Assembly (NCBI GenBank): GCA_003971905.1
Contig: RSEE01000156.1
Coordinates: 44,163 to 108,162 of the forward strand
From: Moniliella sp. 'wahieum'
Lineage: Eukaryota; Basidiomycota; Moniliellomycetes; Moniliellales; Moniliellaceae
Direction of reading: 5' to 3'
DNA length: 64,000 bases
Shown here piece by piece: positions 34,017 to 46,299 of the stretch. How positions within the stretch are numbered: the first letter of the stretch is position 1; the number at the start of each line of letters is the position of its first letter. The translations under genes were made by a program, and so were the position numbers. The notes under the pieces were generated by a model that was not told where the DNA came from, did not search any database, and saw only the letters and a list, made by a program, of their open reading frames with translations.

Positions 34017-36776
34017 ATGGACGCAGGTGTCCTCCTCAGCAACTCCCTCTCCCCCGATGCTGCCATCCGGCTCAATGCAGAGACTCAGCTCGAGCACGCC
34101 GCGCAGGAGAACTATGTGCGTCCTTCTCTTGCTTCGGGTCGTCTGCCCCCTTTGTGACACTGACAATTATCTGTTTCATGTCCCCTGCAGCCCCAGTACA
34201 TTGCTCTCCTGGCGGCCCATGGCGACCGAGGGCGCTGATCCCAGTGTCCGCGCTGCTGCTGGTATCGCAATCAAGAACGCCCTGTCAGCACGCGACCCTG
34301 TCCGCTCTGCTGAGCTCGCTGCTCGTTGGCAGTCGCTCCCACAAGAGGCCCGGCTGGATGTGAAATCCAAGGCTCTCCAGACGTTGACCTCGCCGGTTAG
34401 CCCGTTGCCACGCAAGCTGCCCAATCCATCTCGGCCATTGCGGCCATTGAGATTCCACTGAACCAGTGGCCTGATCTGCTAACCCAGCTCCTTGCCGCCT
34501 CCTCGGACGCACAGAACGCCAAGCTGCGGCAAGCGGCCCTACAGACTATTGGCTTTGTCTGCGAAACCCTTCAACAGAGCGATGCGCTCCAAAGCCATTC
34601 CAACGAGATCCTTACTGCTGTTATCCAGGGCGCGCGCAAAGAGGAGCCTGTCTCCGACGTCCAACTGGCTGCCCTCAATGCGCTCCTGAACTCGCTCGAA
34701 TTTGTCTCTCAAAACTTTGATCGCGAGGGCGAGCGCAACTACATTATGCAAGTTGTCTGCGAAGACACACAGCATGCCCGTACGGACATCAAGGTCGCTG
34801 CCTTCAGCGTGCTGGTCAAGATCATGCCGATGTACTACGAGAAGATGAAGATGTACATGGAACAAGCCCTCTTTGGTGTACGTCCTTCCTTTCCTCTCGC
34901 CTCTTGAGCGTCCTCCTGTCTGTTTTTTCCAGGCCACTAATTTTTTTATTTCTTTCTATATTTCGCCCTGTTCAGCTTACGGTTCTTGGTATGAAGGATC
35001 CAGAACCGGAAGTCAAGCTTCAAGCCATCGAGTTCTGGAGTACGATATGTGACCACGAACTTGCTCTCGACGAGGCAGCTCGGGATGATGAGGAGGACGG
35101 TTGGTGCCCAACCATCGTACCACTTTGCCCAGGTGACAGGCGCGCAAGTTGTTCCTGTTCTGCTCGACCTGCTCAAGACGCAGGATGAGGATGCAGACGA
35201 AGATGAGTGGACGGTATCCAAGGCGGCAGGCGTGAGTGTTGGGTTGTTTGCCCAATGTCTACGGGACGCATCACGCCTATCACTGTTCCCTTCATTGAGA
35301 GTAACATCAAGAACGCGGACTGGCACGACCGCGAGGCCGCCGTAATGGCCTTTGGCTCTATCCTTGCTGGCCCTTCGGAGACGATACTTCAACCACTGGT
35401 CCAGAGTGCACTTCCGGCCATCATTGGCATGCTCCAAGACCCCTCGGTGGAGGTGCGGGATACGTCGGCGTGGACGTTGGGTAGGATCACCGACTTCCAC
35501 GTGGCAACCATTGAAACGCAGACGGTTCTTCCCTTGCTGATCAAGGCACTTTTGTCTGCTATTCATGAGCAGCCGAGAATTGCGATGAACTGTGCTTGGG
35601 CTGTGATGAACCTGTGCGAGCAGCTGCTCGGGGAAGACGCTGATACCTCCCCGCTTTCGCCCTACTTCCCCGAGATTGCTGAGAACTTGCTGCGCGCAGC
35701 CGACAAGGACACCAACGAGTCGAACGCTCGCACGTCGTCGTACGAAGCCTTGTCTACTGCTGCGAGCCAGGCCCCTAAGGACTGCCTGCCGTCCGTGAGC
35801 CAATTGCTTGTGGTTGTCATGCAACGCCAAGAGAAGCTGAATTCTCTGGTGGGCCAGTTGGTGGGTCTGGACGATCGCAACAACTGGGCTGAATTGCAAA
35901 GCAACTTGGCTGCCGTTGCTACGTCGGTGGTGAGGCGATTGGGCCGGGAGATTATGCCGGTGGCGGACCAGCTGATGACCAACCTGCTCACCCTCATCCA
36001 CAATGGTGCCTCGGGGGCAAAAATGTCGACTGTGTTGGAAGATGCGTTCTTGGCGGTGGCAGCCGTGATCGCAGCGCTGGAGGCGGACTTTGCCAAGTAC
36101 CTCGATGCTTTCCAGCCGTTCATGGTGGGCGCTCTGCACAACCATGAGGACTTCCAGTTGTGCTCGATTGCAGTTGGGATTATTGGGGACATTTGCCGGG
36201 CCTTGGGCAAGGTCGCGGCACCTTACTGTGGGTCGTGGATCCAAGTGCTGTATGACAACCTTTCTTCTCCTACCCTTCAACGTTCGGTCAAGCCACCCAT
36301 CCTCAGTTGCTTTGGCGACATTGCTCTGGCTCTAGGGGCTGGGTTTGAGCCCTACTTGTCAGCGACCATGATCGTGTTGGACCAGGCGTCTAAGTTGCAA
36401 GTGACGGGTTACGACATGCTTGACTATGTCAATCAACTGCGGGAAGGCGTCTGCGACTCGTACGGGTGGTATCGTGTCGGGTATTCGGGCGGACCAGCGA
36501 GCGGAGCTGATCGCTCCATACGTAGAGACCATTCTGGTCTTTATCAAGAGCGTCCACTCCGATCCTGAATACCGCACCGAGACGCTTCTCTCGGGTGCGC
36601 TCGGGTGCTGGGCGACGTGGCAGCTACCTTCCCCAATCGCAGTTGGTCGAAGCGTTGGCCCAAGACTGGGTGGCCGACTTTATCCGCTCCGGCCGGACTA
36701 AGCACCACCAACGGTCAACGCGGCAAGTGGCCACATGGGCGCGGGAACAAGTGAGCAAGGCAATCACCCCGGCCTA
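34017..36776 (+). CDS. KAP95: Importin subunit beta-1 (karyopherin Kap95)
   Basis: Nuclear import receptor that pairs with importin alpha and is released by Ran-GTP. The ATG at 34017 gives MDAGVLLSNSLSPDAAIRLN with AETQLEHAAQENY, then an intron (34116-34190, GTGCGT ... TGCAG) and PQYIALLAAHLA...RAAAGIAIKNALSA (importin-N repeat). HEAT repeats follow: IEIPLNQWPDLLTQLL, LRQAALQTIGFVCE, LNALLNSLEFVSQNFDREGE. A second intron (34878-34975) joins EQALFG to LTVLGMKDPEPEVKLQAIEF. The acidic Ran/IBB-binding loop is DEDADEDEW. Then come DWHDREAAVMAFGSILAG, EVRDTSAWTLGRITDF and FDAFQPFMVGAL-type repeats. The C-terminus LVEALAQDWVADFIRSGR ends STRQVATWAREQVSKAITPA. Five or more frame breaks, otherwise full length (~860 aa). 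Confidence 0.95.
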
Positions 36777-37779
36777 ACTCCCGGGTACTGATTGTCCTGC
36801 CCCCCTTTGTGACCTCGCCTCGTACCGCGTATCCCACCCCGTATCCCCGACCCCTTTGCATTTTCGCGATTCTGCCCACTTCTCTCCACCCCACTCCACT
36901 CCACTCTTACCTTTCATCTTCAACCCCGCTACCACGCCCACACCTGAGCTATACCGGGCCCCCATCTTTGCCTTCGTCCGCCCTCCATCTCCTTCCCATT
37001 TGATGCTCTTCCTTTATCCCACCCTTTCTATCTCATCCTCCTTTTTCTCTTCCCTTGTTTTCTCTTTTTCCTCATGTTCTCATCCCCAACACTGATGAGG
37101 AGGAGGGTCTTCCTTGGCTTAAGGGACTCTTCTTGGTTCTTCTGGATGCCGTTTCGGGGATGCACTGGATCCCCAGGGAGATGAAGTTGGGGAGATTCCC
37201 AGTGACCCGTTACGGCCTTGACGAGTCATGGTGGAAGGAAGCCGTCCGGACGGGACTTCAAAAGTGACGTTGCAAAGGCGGAGCTTGGGTTGCTTCGGTT
37301 GCTTTGGTCGCTTTGGTTGCTCGCACCTCCTGTTCCTGACTTTGGTGTTGTTTTGAGGGAGAGGGCAGGTGGGAAATGAGGGTTATTGTTCTATCCTTAG
37401 TTCCTTCCGCCCTTATTTCCTTTTGTCTTCTCTTCGTTGGGTTCGCTTTGGGGGGGAGGGGGGATCTACTTGCCTGGCACTGGAGTTAAAGCTACGCCAT
37501 GTTGGGCGGCTATGATGATGGAGGTGAGGGGGGGCGGGGTAGAGGTGCCAGGGTCATGCCTGGACTCGTGAAAATGTATGACCTGTGTGACCCTGATTTG
37601 ATTTGCATTACTGCATGGTTTCATGATCTGGTTCGTCTGTAACATGTAACATGCAATCGTTGTTGGAGCACGATGATGGATGAGGCTCGCAACCGAGCTG
37701 GAAGCTTCAATGGTTTGAAGGTTCGCAAGTCGGGGCTCGGACTCTTTTTGTTGGTCTGGAGACAGGTTGTATAATAGTA

Positions 37780-37928
37780 GCCGAGCCGGCCTGCCCTGTG
37801 GTGCCCTCAGAGAGAAGAGAGTCTCTTGGGCTCACGCTTAGTTAGTCATGTACTGCCGAGCTGGTCTGTTCTGTGGTGCTTCGCACTGAGAGAGCCACTT
37901 GCGCTCACGCTTAGTTAGTGACTGTACT
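37780..37928. repeat. 75 bp imperfect tandem duplication
   Basis: Two adjacent copies, 37780-37854 and 37855-37928. Both start GCCGAGC, contain CTGTGGTG and the exact block GCTCACGCTTAGTTAGT, and end near GTACT. A third copy begins (GCCGAGCCGTTAGT, 37929) but does not continue. Confidence 0.8.
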
Positions 37929-38169
37929 GCCGAGCCGTTAGTCCCTGTATTTTGCGGAGCAGTCATAGGTGTAGACTGGAGGTAGAGAGCGACAAGAGAT
38001 ATGTAGGAGAGCCACTTGCAAGGGAGGGAGAAGAGGGGGTATACGCATGACGCGGACAGAATAGTCAGTTCACTAGGCATCTAGTCATCGTAGCGGGACG
38101 AGAGAAACAGCAGAGACTCTAGGTCAACGTTCAACCCGTCTCCATCTCATTCATATATGGGGGCAAAAA

Positions 38170-38596
38170 GAGTAATATTCGTACCCTCCGAATACGACGG
38201 AAGTCTTATTGTCCTTAGCGAGCGTCAAAGCCTTTTGTCCCGGGAGAGCGAGCTACAAATCTGTTCTTCCTTGGTCTGGGAACGAGCGAGCATGGCGGCA
38301 CCAGTATCGTTGCGGTGGATGCGATCAAAGTGCAAGCCCGCCTTGTCAATGGCAATGGTATTACCGACCGCACAGGCACTAGAGAGGACAAGGAGAATCG
38401 GACGCTCGGGTGGGCACGTGCGACAGCGGGCCACTTGCGCGAAGCAAGGAAGAGCAGCAGGTAGCCAATACCTGCACCTAACCACCTCCTATACGAAGCC
38501 GGCAACAATGCACCCCACTTGATCGTGTACTCGTACTGCGCATTATATGCGGAATGAGATGTCGCCGTACGCAGCGTAGCCGAGGGTGGAGGACAT
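38170..38596 (-). CDS. Possible small membrane protein, unidentified
   Basis: Weak candidate. From a minus-strand ATG at 38596 the frame reads MSSTLGYAAYGDISFRI, then stops. An overlapping frame continues with YEYTIKWGALLPASYRR and a hydrophobic segment (WLGAGIGYLLLFLASRKW), and a third with VLSSACAVGNTIAIDKAGLH and DRIHRNDTGAAMLARSQTKE. The sequence looks protein-like across frames, as expected for a real gene with indels or introns. I do not recognise the family. Confidence 0.22.
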
Positions 38597-39826
38597 GGTG
38601 ACGAAACACAGGAGGTGGGTGGTGTGGACGTGGGGGTGCAATTTACCCTGAATAGTGCTCTCCCATTTATTCCCAACGGCAAACACGCGTCGCGAAGACG
38701 GAAAGACAGACCTCGGCAAAAACGGCGAGGCAAGCGACCAATCGGTGATTGACGATTGATGGTCGGGCTGACCTGGAGCCTGACAGGCCCCCGAGGCAGC
38801 ACAGGGGCAGTGTGGCATTGCGTGTGAGACAGAGGCTTCGGGGTCCAATTGGAGCTTGCAGCTTCCAGCTTCCAGCTTGCATTGTAGCTTGCCACCGCTC
38901 CCATCCGAACTCCCAACCGACCTGCCCCGACATGCGACAGGCCCCCAGCGGCCCCGCACGCTGGCAAATGGCAGCACGTTTGGGTGCTGTAGCCGTGTTA
39001 CGGGTTACATGTCAGCCGCTCTGATCTGGTTGCACGCGCCTCTTATCTTCTTTGTATACCTGACATCTGATCCTCTTGCGTTCCTTGCCACTATTTTTCA
39101 CCCTGGTTCACGACGTTCACGGACGAGTATGTACATGTGTTGTTTCGGCAGAGAAGCTTGAGCAGGTTGACCGTTCGACGTTGGACGGGACGTTGACAAT
39201 ACGAAGTTTCGAGAGAAACCATACCATGAAAAGGGGGCAGGGAAAAAGCCTGAAATCGACCACAACAAGAAAAAGTAAAACAAAACGAACGAGACAAAGC
39301 CATAGTACACAAAATAAGAACCTCGAAGCACGACCTGAAGCTTGAAGCTTGAAGGAAAACAAAACGTAACCGTGGAAATCCACCAACACGTGTATAAGAG
39401 AGTTGGATTCTCACCTTGCACAATACACCCCACACATATACTACTCCACTAGTACATAGCCACGTCCCCACTCACGATGCATGAACGCGACATGCAACAC
39501 ACCATGTGTGTACTCACCGTACTTGCCTCCCTACTCTTCCGGGGCAGACAACTTTGCGTATGCCAGCCCTCCGAAACGAGGCGGAGGCAAAGACGAAGAG
39601 CATGCGAGCACTCTTCGGTCCTTCATCAATCATCGACATGGATCACGGATCATATAGGTAACCGACCATCGACCATCGACCGTCGACCGTCGACCATCAA
39701 CCGTCGATTATCGATCTTCCTGTGCCAAGCTCAGGAGCACCCCAGCTGCGGACTGGTCGGGCTTGGTGGGGTAGCTGCTGACGCTGCCGCGATCCAAGGT
39801 TGCAGTCGCGTTCAGGTGCGCTGTAC

Positions 39827-41772
39827 TCAGGGGGAAGCAGGCGTGCTCACCAAGGTCGAGTGGGCCGAGTGGGCCGAGTGGGCCGAGTACGTCGACTGGG
39901 TGGAGTGGGTGGAGTGGGTAGAGTGGGTAGAGTGGGTGAGTGGGTAGAGTGGGTGGAGTGGGTAGAGTAGAGAGGACAATCGATGTGCTCGACCGTTCAC
40001 GCTATGATGCGCACCGTGCGAGGGAAGTACCACCCCCCTGTCTCCGGGCGGGAGGGACGTTGAAGGTGGTAATAGCTGGGAGGCGGGGACGGTGCCGCGG
40101 GAAGAGACTCCAGTTTCAGGTGGCTCGCGGGGTGCAATAAGCGCGTACTTGGAGGTACTGACACAGGTGGTGGGTGTGGTGTTGGTCGCCACCCGTCCTG
40201 GTACCGGCTCGACCCGCCTTCGTTTGTAAGCGGGAGAGTGCGCATCCGTATCCGAATCCGCATCTGCCCCTGCATCTGGATGGTACGTCCCTTCCCTCGT
40301 GTGCATATGGGTTGGTCATCGATCGGCCTGCTTGTGATGATCGGGGCACCGTGCTGTACCCAGTTGATCCACGGGGAGGCTGGACACTGCACCCTCGTCC
40401 ATCTTCTTGGTCGAGTTGATATGCCAGGTCAGGATCTGGATCTGGGTACTCAGCTTGGTCCACATAGATGGGCCAACCGTCCGATCGGGTATTGGAAAAC
40501 CGATCGTCTTCGTCAATCCGACGCAGGAGTCCGTCTCGCAAGTCCTGTTTGTGGTAGTAGGAGATAACGTGCAACTTGCGTCCCGAGGTGGTGGTGATGG
40601 TGAAGGATTGCTTGATCAAGCCATTGACTTTATATTCGTTGTGGGTAGGACACCCTGGAGCGCCATTCCGACTGTGCACAAGGCAAGACATAGGGTCAGC
40701 GTGATGAGATCAACATGCGAGACGAAGCAGGATGGGGCAGAGAGTAAGGGAGAAAGAATGACGTACTGCTTGCGCACCAGCAGTTCACGGTACGTAAGGA
40801 ACCCACCGTGTACACGGCTCGCGGACCAACCCGTCCATCGGTCCAACGGCGAATACCTGTCTCGGCCTCGTCCCAGGCAAACACGTTGCCCGAACAAACT
40901 AAGGCCGCACGCTCCGATTCGAGAAGACGACGCGGGATCCGACGCGGCGGGTGGTTGGGTGTGCCATTGGGAAGGTCACACGCGGTGAGGAGCTGATGGC
41001 CTCACTGGTGGTGCGAATCAGTCCGACGTAGGTGGGTTGTTGCCGCAAGTGGGACATTTGGAGTTGGAAGTGAGCCTGTTCGGAAGTAAGGGCTGGCGCT
41101 TGGCCGGACATGGACCCAGGCACGGACCCAGGCACGGACCCAGGCACGGTGGGCAGCCGAAGGGGAGCCGAAGCACCATCCAGTGGCAGATAGCTTGGTG
41201 GGTTCAGTTGCGGGGTACTGCTCAGCCGGGTGCGGTAGGGCACAAGAGGCGCAAAGGACGTATCGGGCATGCTGTGGCCGCGTTCGCGCGCGGAAAAGGG
41301 GGGGATCGAGTAGTACCCCGTCGCGTGCGGGGTGGAGGGTGAAAAAAGGGAGAAGCAGGCTCGCCATAGGGGCCGTAGTGTCGGAGGGCGGGCGCGCGAC
41401 AACATTGTCCGATGCCATGGGACGCGGCGCGGCGGATGCGGTGGAGGGGGGGGAAGAGTAGAGCTCAGGGTAGTAGCTGGGCGGAGGGCCAGAGGAGGCG
41501 CAGTAGGGGTAGCTGGCGCTGGTGGGGTAGGCGGGAGGGCGCATGGGCAGACAGGACGACGGTGCTGGGGCAGTGCGGAGAGGGTAGTAGGCGTCCATTT
41601 GAGGGTGTGTATGCGTGTGCGTGTATGCGTACGAAGAGTGTGGGTGGGGGTCGTACTGCGGCTGGGTGAGCGGGTAAGGCGGGAGATGCGGGGCGGGGGA
41701 GGGGGTGCGTGCGTGGGGGCAGGGACGGGCGGTGGGCACGGAAGAGGAGAGGAGGGCGGAGGAGTAGGCCAT
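39827..41772 (-). CDS. Gti1/Pac2-family (WOPR) transcription regulator
   Basis: WOPR-domain DNA-binding regulator, the family of Wor1, Ryp1, Mit1, Pac2 and Gti1 that controls morphology and development. The ATG at 41772 opens MAYSSALLSSSVPTARPCPH and a Pro/Tyr/Ser-rich N-terminus. The WOPR-A block is TYVGLIRTTSEAI ... RRVGSRVVF, then (frame-corrected) VFAWDEAETGIRRWTDG and WSASRVHGGFLTYRE. An intron at 40672-40766 separates this from WOPR-B: YKVNGLIKQSFTITTTSGRK and LHVISYYHKQDLRDG. In classical Gti1/Pac2 proteins the domain sits at the extreme N-terminus; here about 250 residues precede it. After the domain come a basic AYKRRRVEP (possible nuclear signal) and, if the frame is right, a Ser-His-Thr repeat (STHSTHSTHS) encoded by a GTGGGTAGA-type satellite. 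The C-terminal limit is uncertain. Confidence 0.82.
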
Positions 41773-42942
41773 GGCGGGTGGGGGGGGAGAGGCGGAAGCA
41801 AGGGGAGCGGGGGTTATCGTGTCTGTGGGTGGGACGGAGGGACGATGGATGGTGGTGTAGACTGCGTGCGGCGCGTGAGACGCAACCGTGCTCTGCTGTG
41901 TGCTGCTTGGGCAGGCACATGCCGCACACGCGCCGAATGAACGCAGCTGGGCGTTGGGCGTTGGGGCCGCTGGGTGCTCGGCTATGCTGGGTGCTGGGTG
42001 CGTGCGCTGTGCCCTGCCCTCGCCTAGCCCGGCGCCAAGCACCGCTGCGGGCGTGGACGGCGGGCAGCACCAGGCTGCATTGGCACATCTAAGATGCAAG
42101 GGTAGAAACGGGCGGCTGGAGTGCTGTGCTCGGCAGCTGGCTGCTAGGTACCCGGTGTCCGCTGCTGTGGCGACGGCTCCATGCATCTCGGATCTCCGAT
42201 GCATGCGAAACACCGGGGTGCCCGCCAACCTTAATCCGCTCGCGTTCCAAGTTGCCACCACCCGACCAGTGTCCTGCTGCTGCGTGCTAAGGTACTCGAA
42301 AGCCACGCGTAAGCGTTAGCGCTTCCCATCCGCAGCACGGCTGCAGCCCTCGGGCATATGGCGACTGCGGCTATGCATCATGCATCGCGTACCCCGCGGA
42401 GCAACTCCCCCTGGCATGCCGATCGATCGATAGATGGGATGCATGAGGGGACACATCGCGAGGCTCAGCCTGGTGAGCGCCGACCAATCCATCGCTCCGA
42501 TCGCATCCTACATCGCTTCGATCGCATCCCCCTCGTCTATGTGGCCACCCCACGTCACATGTCACGCGCTGTCACACCACACATCGCATCACCCCCGTCC
42601 ATCACCGCCGCTACGTACATCGGGATCCTCGATCCGCGGCCCGTAAAGTTTAAAGCGTAAAGGATAAGTTTTGCGCTCCCTCGCCGCCGCGTCGCGCCTC
42701 GCCCTGCCACCACGCTGATCGATGATCGCCCGGCAACCAGGGTGAGCTTTCTAGTAGCGCTATGCCGCTCTCAGTTCGCAGCGCCTCAGCTTCCTTGCTG
42801 TTTCAGAGGTTGGAGCTTGGTAGCCGGGGGACACTGGTCGCGGGTTACCGATCACCGGTCACCACCACCAGGGGTGTGAAAAGGACAGTCGATGATTAAT
42901 GCCCCTTGTCTGCACCGGAAAGAAAAAAAGATCGACAAAAGT
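41773..42942. other. Upstream region of the WOPR gene
   Basis: 1.2 kb with no supported gene. It contains GCTGGGTGCT-type micro-repeats (41950-42010), ATCGATCGAT/CATGCAT palindromes (42190-42440) and dispersed TCGCATC units (42495-42530). It probably holds the promoter of the minus-strand WOPR regulator. Confidence 0.45.
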
Positions 42943-43013
42943 GGACGAACAGGGAATTGAACCCCGGACCTCATGCATGCTAAGCAAGCGCTCTACCCCT
43001 GAGCTATCCGCCC
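42943..43013 (-). tRNA. tRNA-Ala, anticodon AGC
   Basis: On the minus strand the 71 nt gene starts GGGCGGATAGCTC and ends TTCGTCC. The acceptor pairs GGGCGGA/TTCGTCC (two G-U), the D stem is GCTC/GAGC, the anticodon loop is TTAGCAT (AGC), and the T arm is CCGGG-GTTCAAT-TCCCTG. The anticodon stem CTTGC/GCATG has one T-T mismatch. Transcription would terminate in the T run opposite 42937-42940. There is no intron. The open frame reading through it on the plus strand is an artefact. Confidence 0.92.
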
Positions 43014-43478
43014 TTTTGTGGCAGAAGGGTCGCAGGAAAAAAATTCTACGATTGGTGCCGAGTGGAGATCAATCAATGGACGCGGCTCGTGCTGTACCTC
43101 TCCTCGAGACTGTCCCAAGATTGGGCGCCATTTGCTTAGTGCCACACTCTGATTTGCTGCAAAACCTCCACGTCTGGATGGACCTGCTGAGGTTGAGGAC
43201 TGGTCTCTGCGGCGATATGTTGGGGCATCAACCCATGGTGCGTCCTCCATCGCGTTCTGCCATTGGATTTGGCAGGATGGGTACTCGCAGTGGGGTTGAA
43301 AGTTGCAGGCGCACAAGCGGATGGATCTGTGTGGGCGACGGCTCTGCCTGCGTGCGTCTCTTCCACCCACCCGCCGCAGGCCTCGGATGAACTCCCAACC
43401 GCCGTCGCTCGCGGGCCCTGCGCCCCTCCTCCCGCCCGACCACCACCACCACCACCCGCTGCCGCTGCCGCTGGCGCC

Positions 43479-46299
43479 ATGGCTCGCTCCTCCGCCCGCC
43501 GCTGCCCCTTTGCCGCCTCGCCCGCTCCGGCCCCCGCCCCGCTCGCCGCCTCCTTCCCGCCTGCCCGCTCCTCCTTGGCCTCGGCCCAGCCCAGTGTCGC
43601 CCGCCGCACCCACCCCCATCCCCAGCGCCCCCCGCCTCGGCCCTCGGAACAGCTGCCATGCCCATCGTGTCTGATGAACCAGCACAGCCCGCCTCTCCGC
43701 CTCGTGCGTCATCCATCGCGCCCAATCCTGTCCCCGCTTCTGGTTTGGTTTGAACACACTACCTCTTTTCTGCCCCATCGACCCATCCCGTGCCTGCCGC
43801 GCGCATTGCCCGTTACGCCATTGTCGTTCCCGCTGTCGGTCCTTCAGTGCTGACACCGGCTGCGGCAGCGGAGCGACATCACTCGCTTGGGCCGTACCCC
43901 CCTTTTCCCTCCCGCCCCAACCTGTGGCTACTTCGTCATCTGCTTCACTTTCTTCTTCCTCCTTAGCCGGGGCGTACCCTCCTCCGCGGCCCCTAGCCAC
44001 GCCATGCGTACCGGCCCAAACGCCTGTTCCAGCTCCTTTGCCAGTACCTGTTCCTGCGCCTGCCCTCGTGCCCTCAGAAGCAGGTCAGGCCAAGCCTCCC
44101 GTCGCGCCCCGTCCAAACCTCAACTCTTGACTAAGCCCCGCCTCAGCCTCAGCCTCAGCCGCACCCTCCCCCCCCGACCCACTCGCATCGCATTCTACTC
44201 CATCCCACCCCAATCCCCAACCTAAGAAACATGCCATTGCGCCAGCATGATTGCCCGGCTGACTGAGAGCCAAGCCGAATGCGAAGCCACTTGCAAGACA
44301 AGGTTCGTCCCTCTCCCGTGCGCGCATTTGGGTTCCCCTTTTTTCACACGATCTGACTGATTTTGTTCACCAGACACCATGTGCTTTGCAACCTGATCAG
44401 AGGCGACTCACTCTGCGTCAATTGCCGGCCGAACCGGCTGGCGGTCCCACCACCCACTAGGATCAATGGGATCAGAGGCCTGCACCAACCGCGCCCATTG
44501 CCAAAACCGGCCAAAAAGACAGCGTTGTCGTCCCCGCCTTATCCCAAGAGTGCACCCTCGGCTGCACTGGGCCCACGGCCTCCTCCCTCTCAAGCGCTGC
44601 GAACCAAGCTGTCCAGAACTTCGGTCTGCTTTTGTGGCGTTGTGGGAGCAGGCCAAGGACGGTACGGATGCCTCTGTCCGCGCAGCCAAGGCTGCCGATA
44701 CGGCGCAAGCGGTCGAAGCGCATTTGTGGAACGGGTGGTACTCAGTCCGTCTCCTGCTGTCGTTCCTTCCCCCTCACAACCACGGGAACGGGAACGGGAA
44801 CGGGAACGGGAACGGGAACGGGAACGGGAACGGGGAAATTCAACAGCCGCGGGTCTTGTGGGATCGACTTCGTCCGCCCACGCGTTGGCACAGCAAAAGT
44901 CCAACTTGGCCACGTACCGCGATCGGCTGCGATCTTGTTGGTCCAACTGAAGAATAAACGTAACACGGCCTTGCACCAACAGATTGTGTCTTGTGCCTTG
45001 TCCCCTGCGCAGTTGGCTGAACTAACCCCTGACCAACTGGCCAGCGAAGCTATGCGCTCCTTGATCGCTTCAACGCGCAAAGATAACTTGGCCTCGTCGG
45101 TCGTCCGCGAGATCCGACGGACCACGGTCAGGTCGTCATAGTCGATTCGGATTTGATTCTGATTCTGAACGGGATTCTGGACCGGATACAGGCCCGTCTG
45201 TCTCCCCCCTGGTTCGCGTCCTGACTCGTCCACTTCAAAGCAACCGTCCAAGGTGGCATCAATGCCACCGTCACAGTCACCGTCGATGTCCTCTGTACCC
45301 CCATCCACTCAGTCGCTCCCGCGTCCCCCCCCCGGACCGCGGGGGCAAACCGATTTCCAAACCTCCTGCCCGGACCGGGACCGGTGCTGCAGCTCCCCGC
45401 AGCTTGCCATCCAGGGGTACTACCAAACGTCCCCCTGCGCTGGCCAAGGCGGCTCCTCGTACTGCCCTACTTAAAACGACGACATCGACCAAGTCCACCG
45501 CTTCCCCCTTTACGGCGCTCAACCTCGACCGCCTCTTGTCTGCTGTCAACGCTCCTCCCCCTAAGGAACATGAACTGGTCGAAAAGGGTAGAGCGGCACG
45601 TCAAGCTCAAGGTCCCCATTGCCTTCGTCTCCTTCTCTTTCTACTTCTTCGTTCCTTCTACTTCTACTTCCTCCCACCCCGACCGGTCCCATCCCAACGG
45701 CGCGACTACCGTCCCTCCCTCCCACCTCTACCTCTCCTGCACCTGCACCTGCACCTGCACCTGCACCTGGTGGTGGGACCGATGGTACGACCGATGGTGG
45801 TGGTCATGCTTCGCCCCCCTCGCCCCCGTCCGACCTGACATCGCGATCCTACTGGACCAACTCAAAACCTCCATGCGATCCCCCTGCCCTCCGCGGAGCC
45901 CGAGGAGCACCCTACGACTGCAGCGGACTCACTGCTCCCCCCACACCGACACGCCGCTCCCCCCACCCTCTCGCGCCCGTCGACTCATCGACCACCTCAA
46001 CTGGTGCCTACCCCCCTCCCCCTTCCGGACGCTGTGACGCCAAGCGCGGTGGATGCACCGCATGCACCGCTCCCGTGCACGGACGTACGTTCCCCTCAGA
46101 CCCGGACCTGGTGCAGGACCCGAGTGTGGTTACGTCCACTTCAGATGCCGGGCAGGATGTGCCTGCTGTGCTTGATGTGGCTGATGTGGCTGCTGTGGCT
46201 GCTGTGCCTGATGTGGCCAGGTCGGGGCCGGGGCCAGACGTGGATTCGAGTTCGAGTTCGAGTTCGTTGGTGCAGCAGTTACTGCAGCGGTTAGGGTAG
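43479..46299 (+). CDS. PHD-like / TFIIS central-domain protein (Bye1-like)
   Basis: Probable chromatin/RNA polymerase II-associated factor. The start at 43479 is uncertain (GCCATGG followed by a Pro/Ala-rich region). Around 44260-44430, across an intron 44303-44373 (GTTCGT donor, CACCAG acceptor), is a Cys/His cluster ECEATCKTRHHVLCNLI and GDSLCVNC, which looks like the second half of a PHD finger. The TFIIS-M (central) domain follows: ALWEQAKDGTDASVRAAKAA, a Gly-Asn repeat from six-base AACGGG units (44780-44835), then YRDRLRS and LLVQLKNKRNTALHQQIVSC, ALSPAQLAELTPDQLASEAM. The tail is Pro/Thr/Ser-rich with an (AP)n run from GCACCT repeats (45738-45772). It ends SSSSSSSLVQQLLQRLG. The domain pair is that of Bye1/DIDO; a SPOC domain is not recognisable. 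Confidence 0.62.

Larger units (their letters stand above)
36777..39826. other. 3 kb spacer with duplicated segment and possible small gene
   Basis: The 3' region of KAP95 (T/C-rich, 36,860-37,090) is followed by sequence without firm genes. It includes the 75 bp tandem duplication listed separately and a weak minus-strand coding candidate at 38,170-38,596. It also has AAGCTTGAAGCTTGAAG (39339-39354) and an array of (A/C)CCATCGACCGTCGA-type repeats at 39662-39715. Confidence 0.45.

Noticed and set aside
42899-43390. Plus-strand open frame of 163 codons containing 'GIEPRTSCMLSKRSTPELSAL'
   Set aside because: This is the antisense translation of the tRNA-Ala gene, a well-known artefactual peptide.
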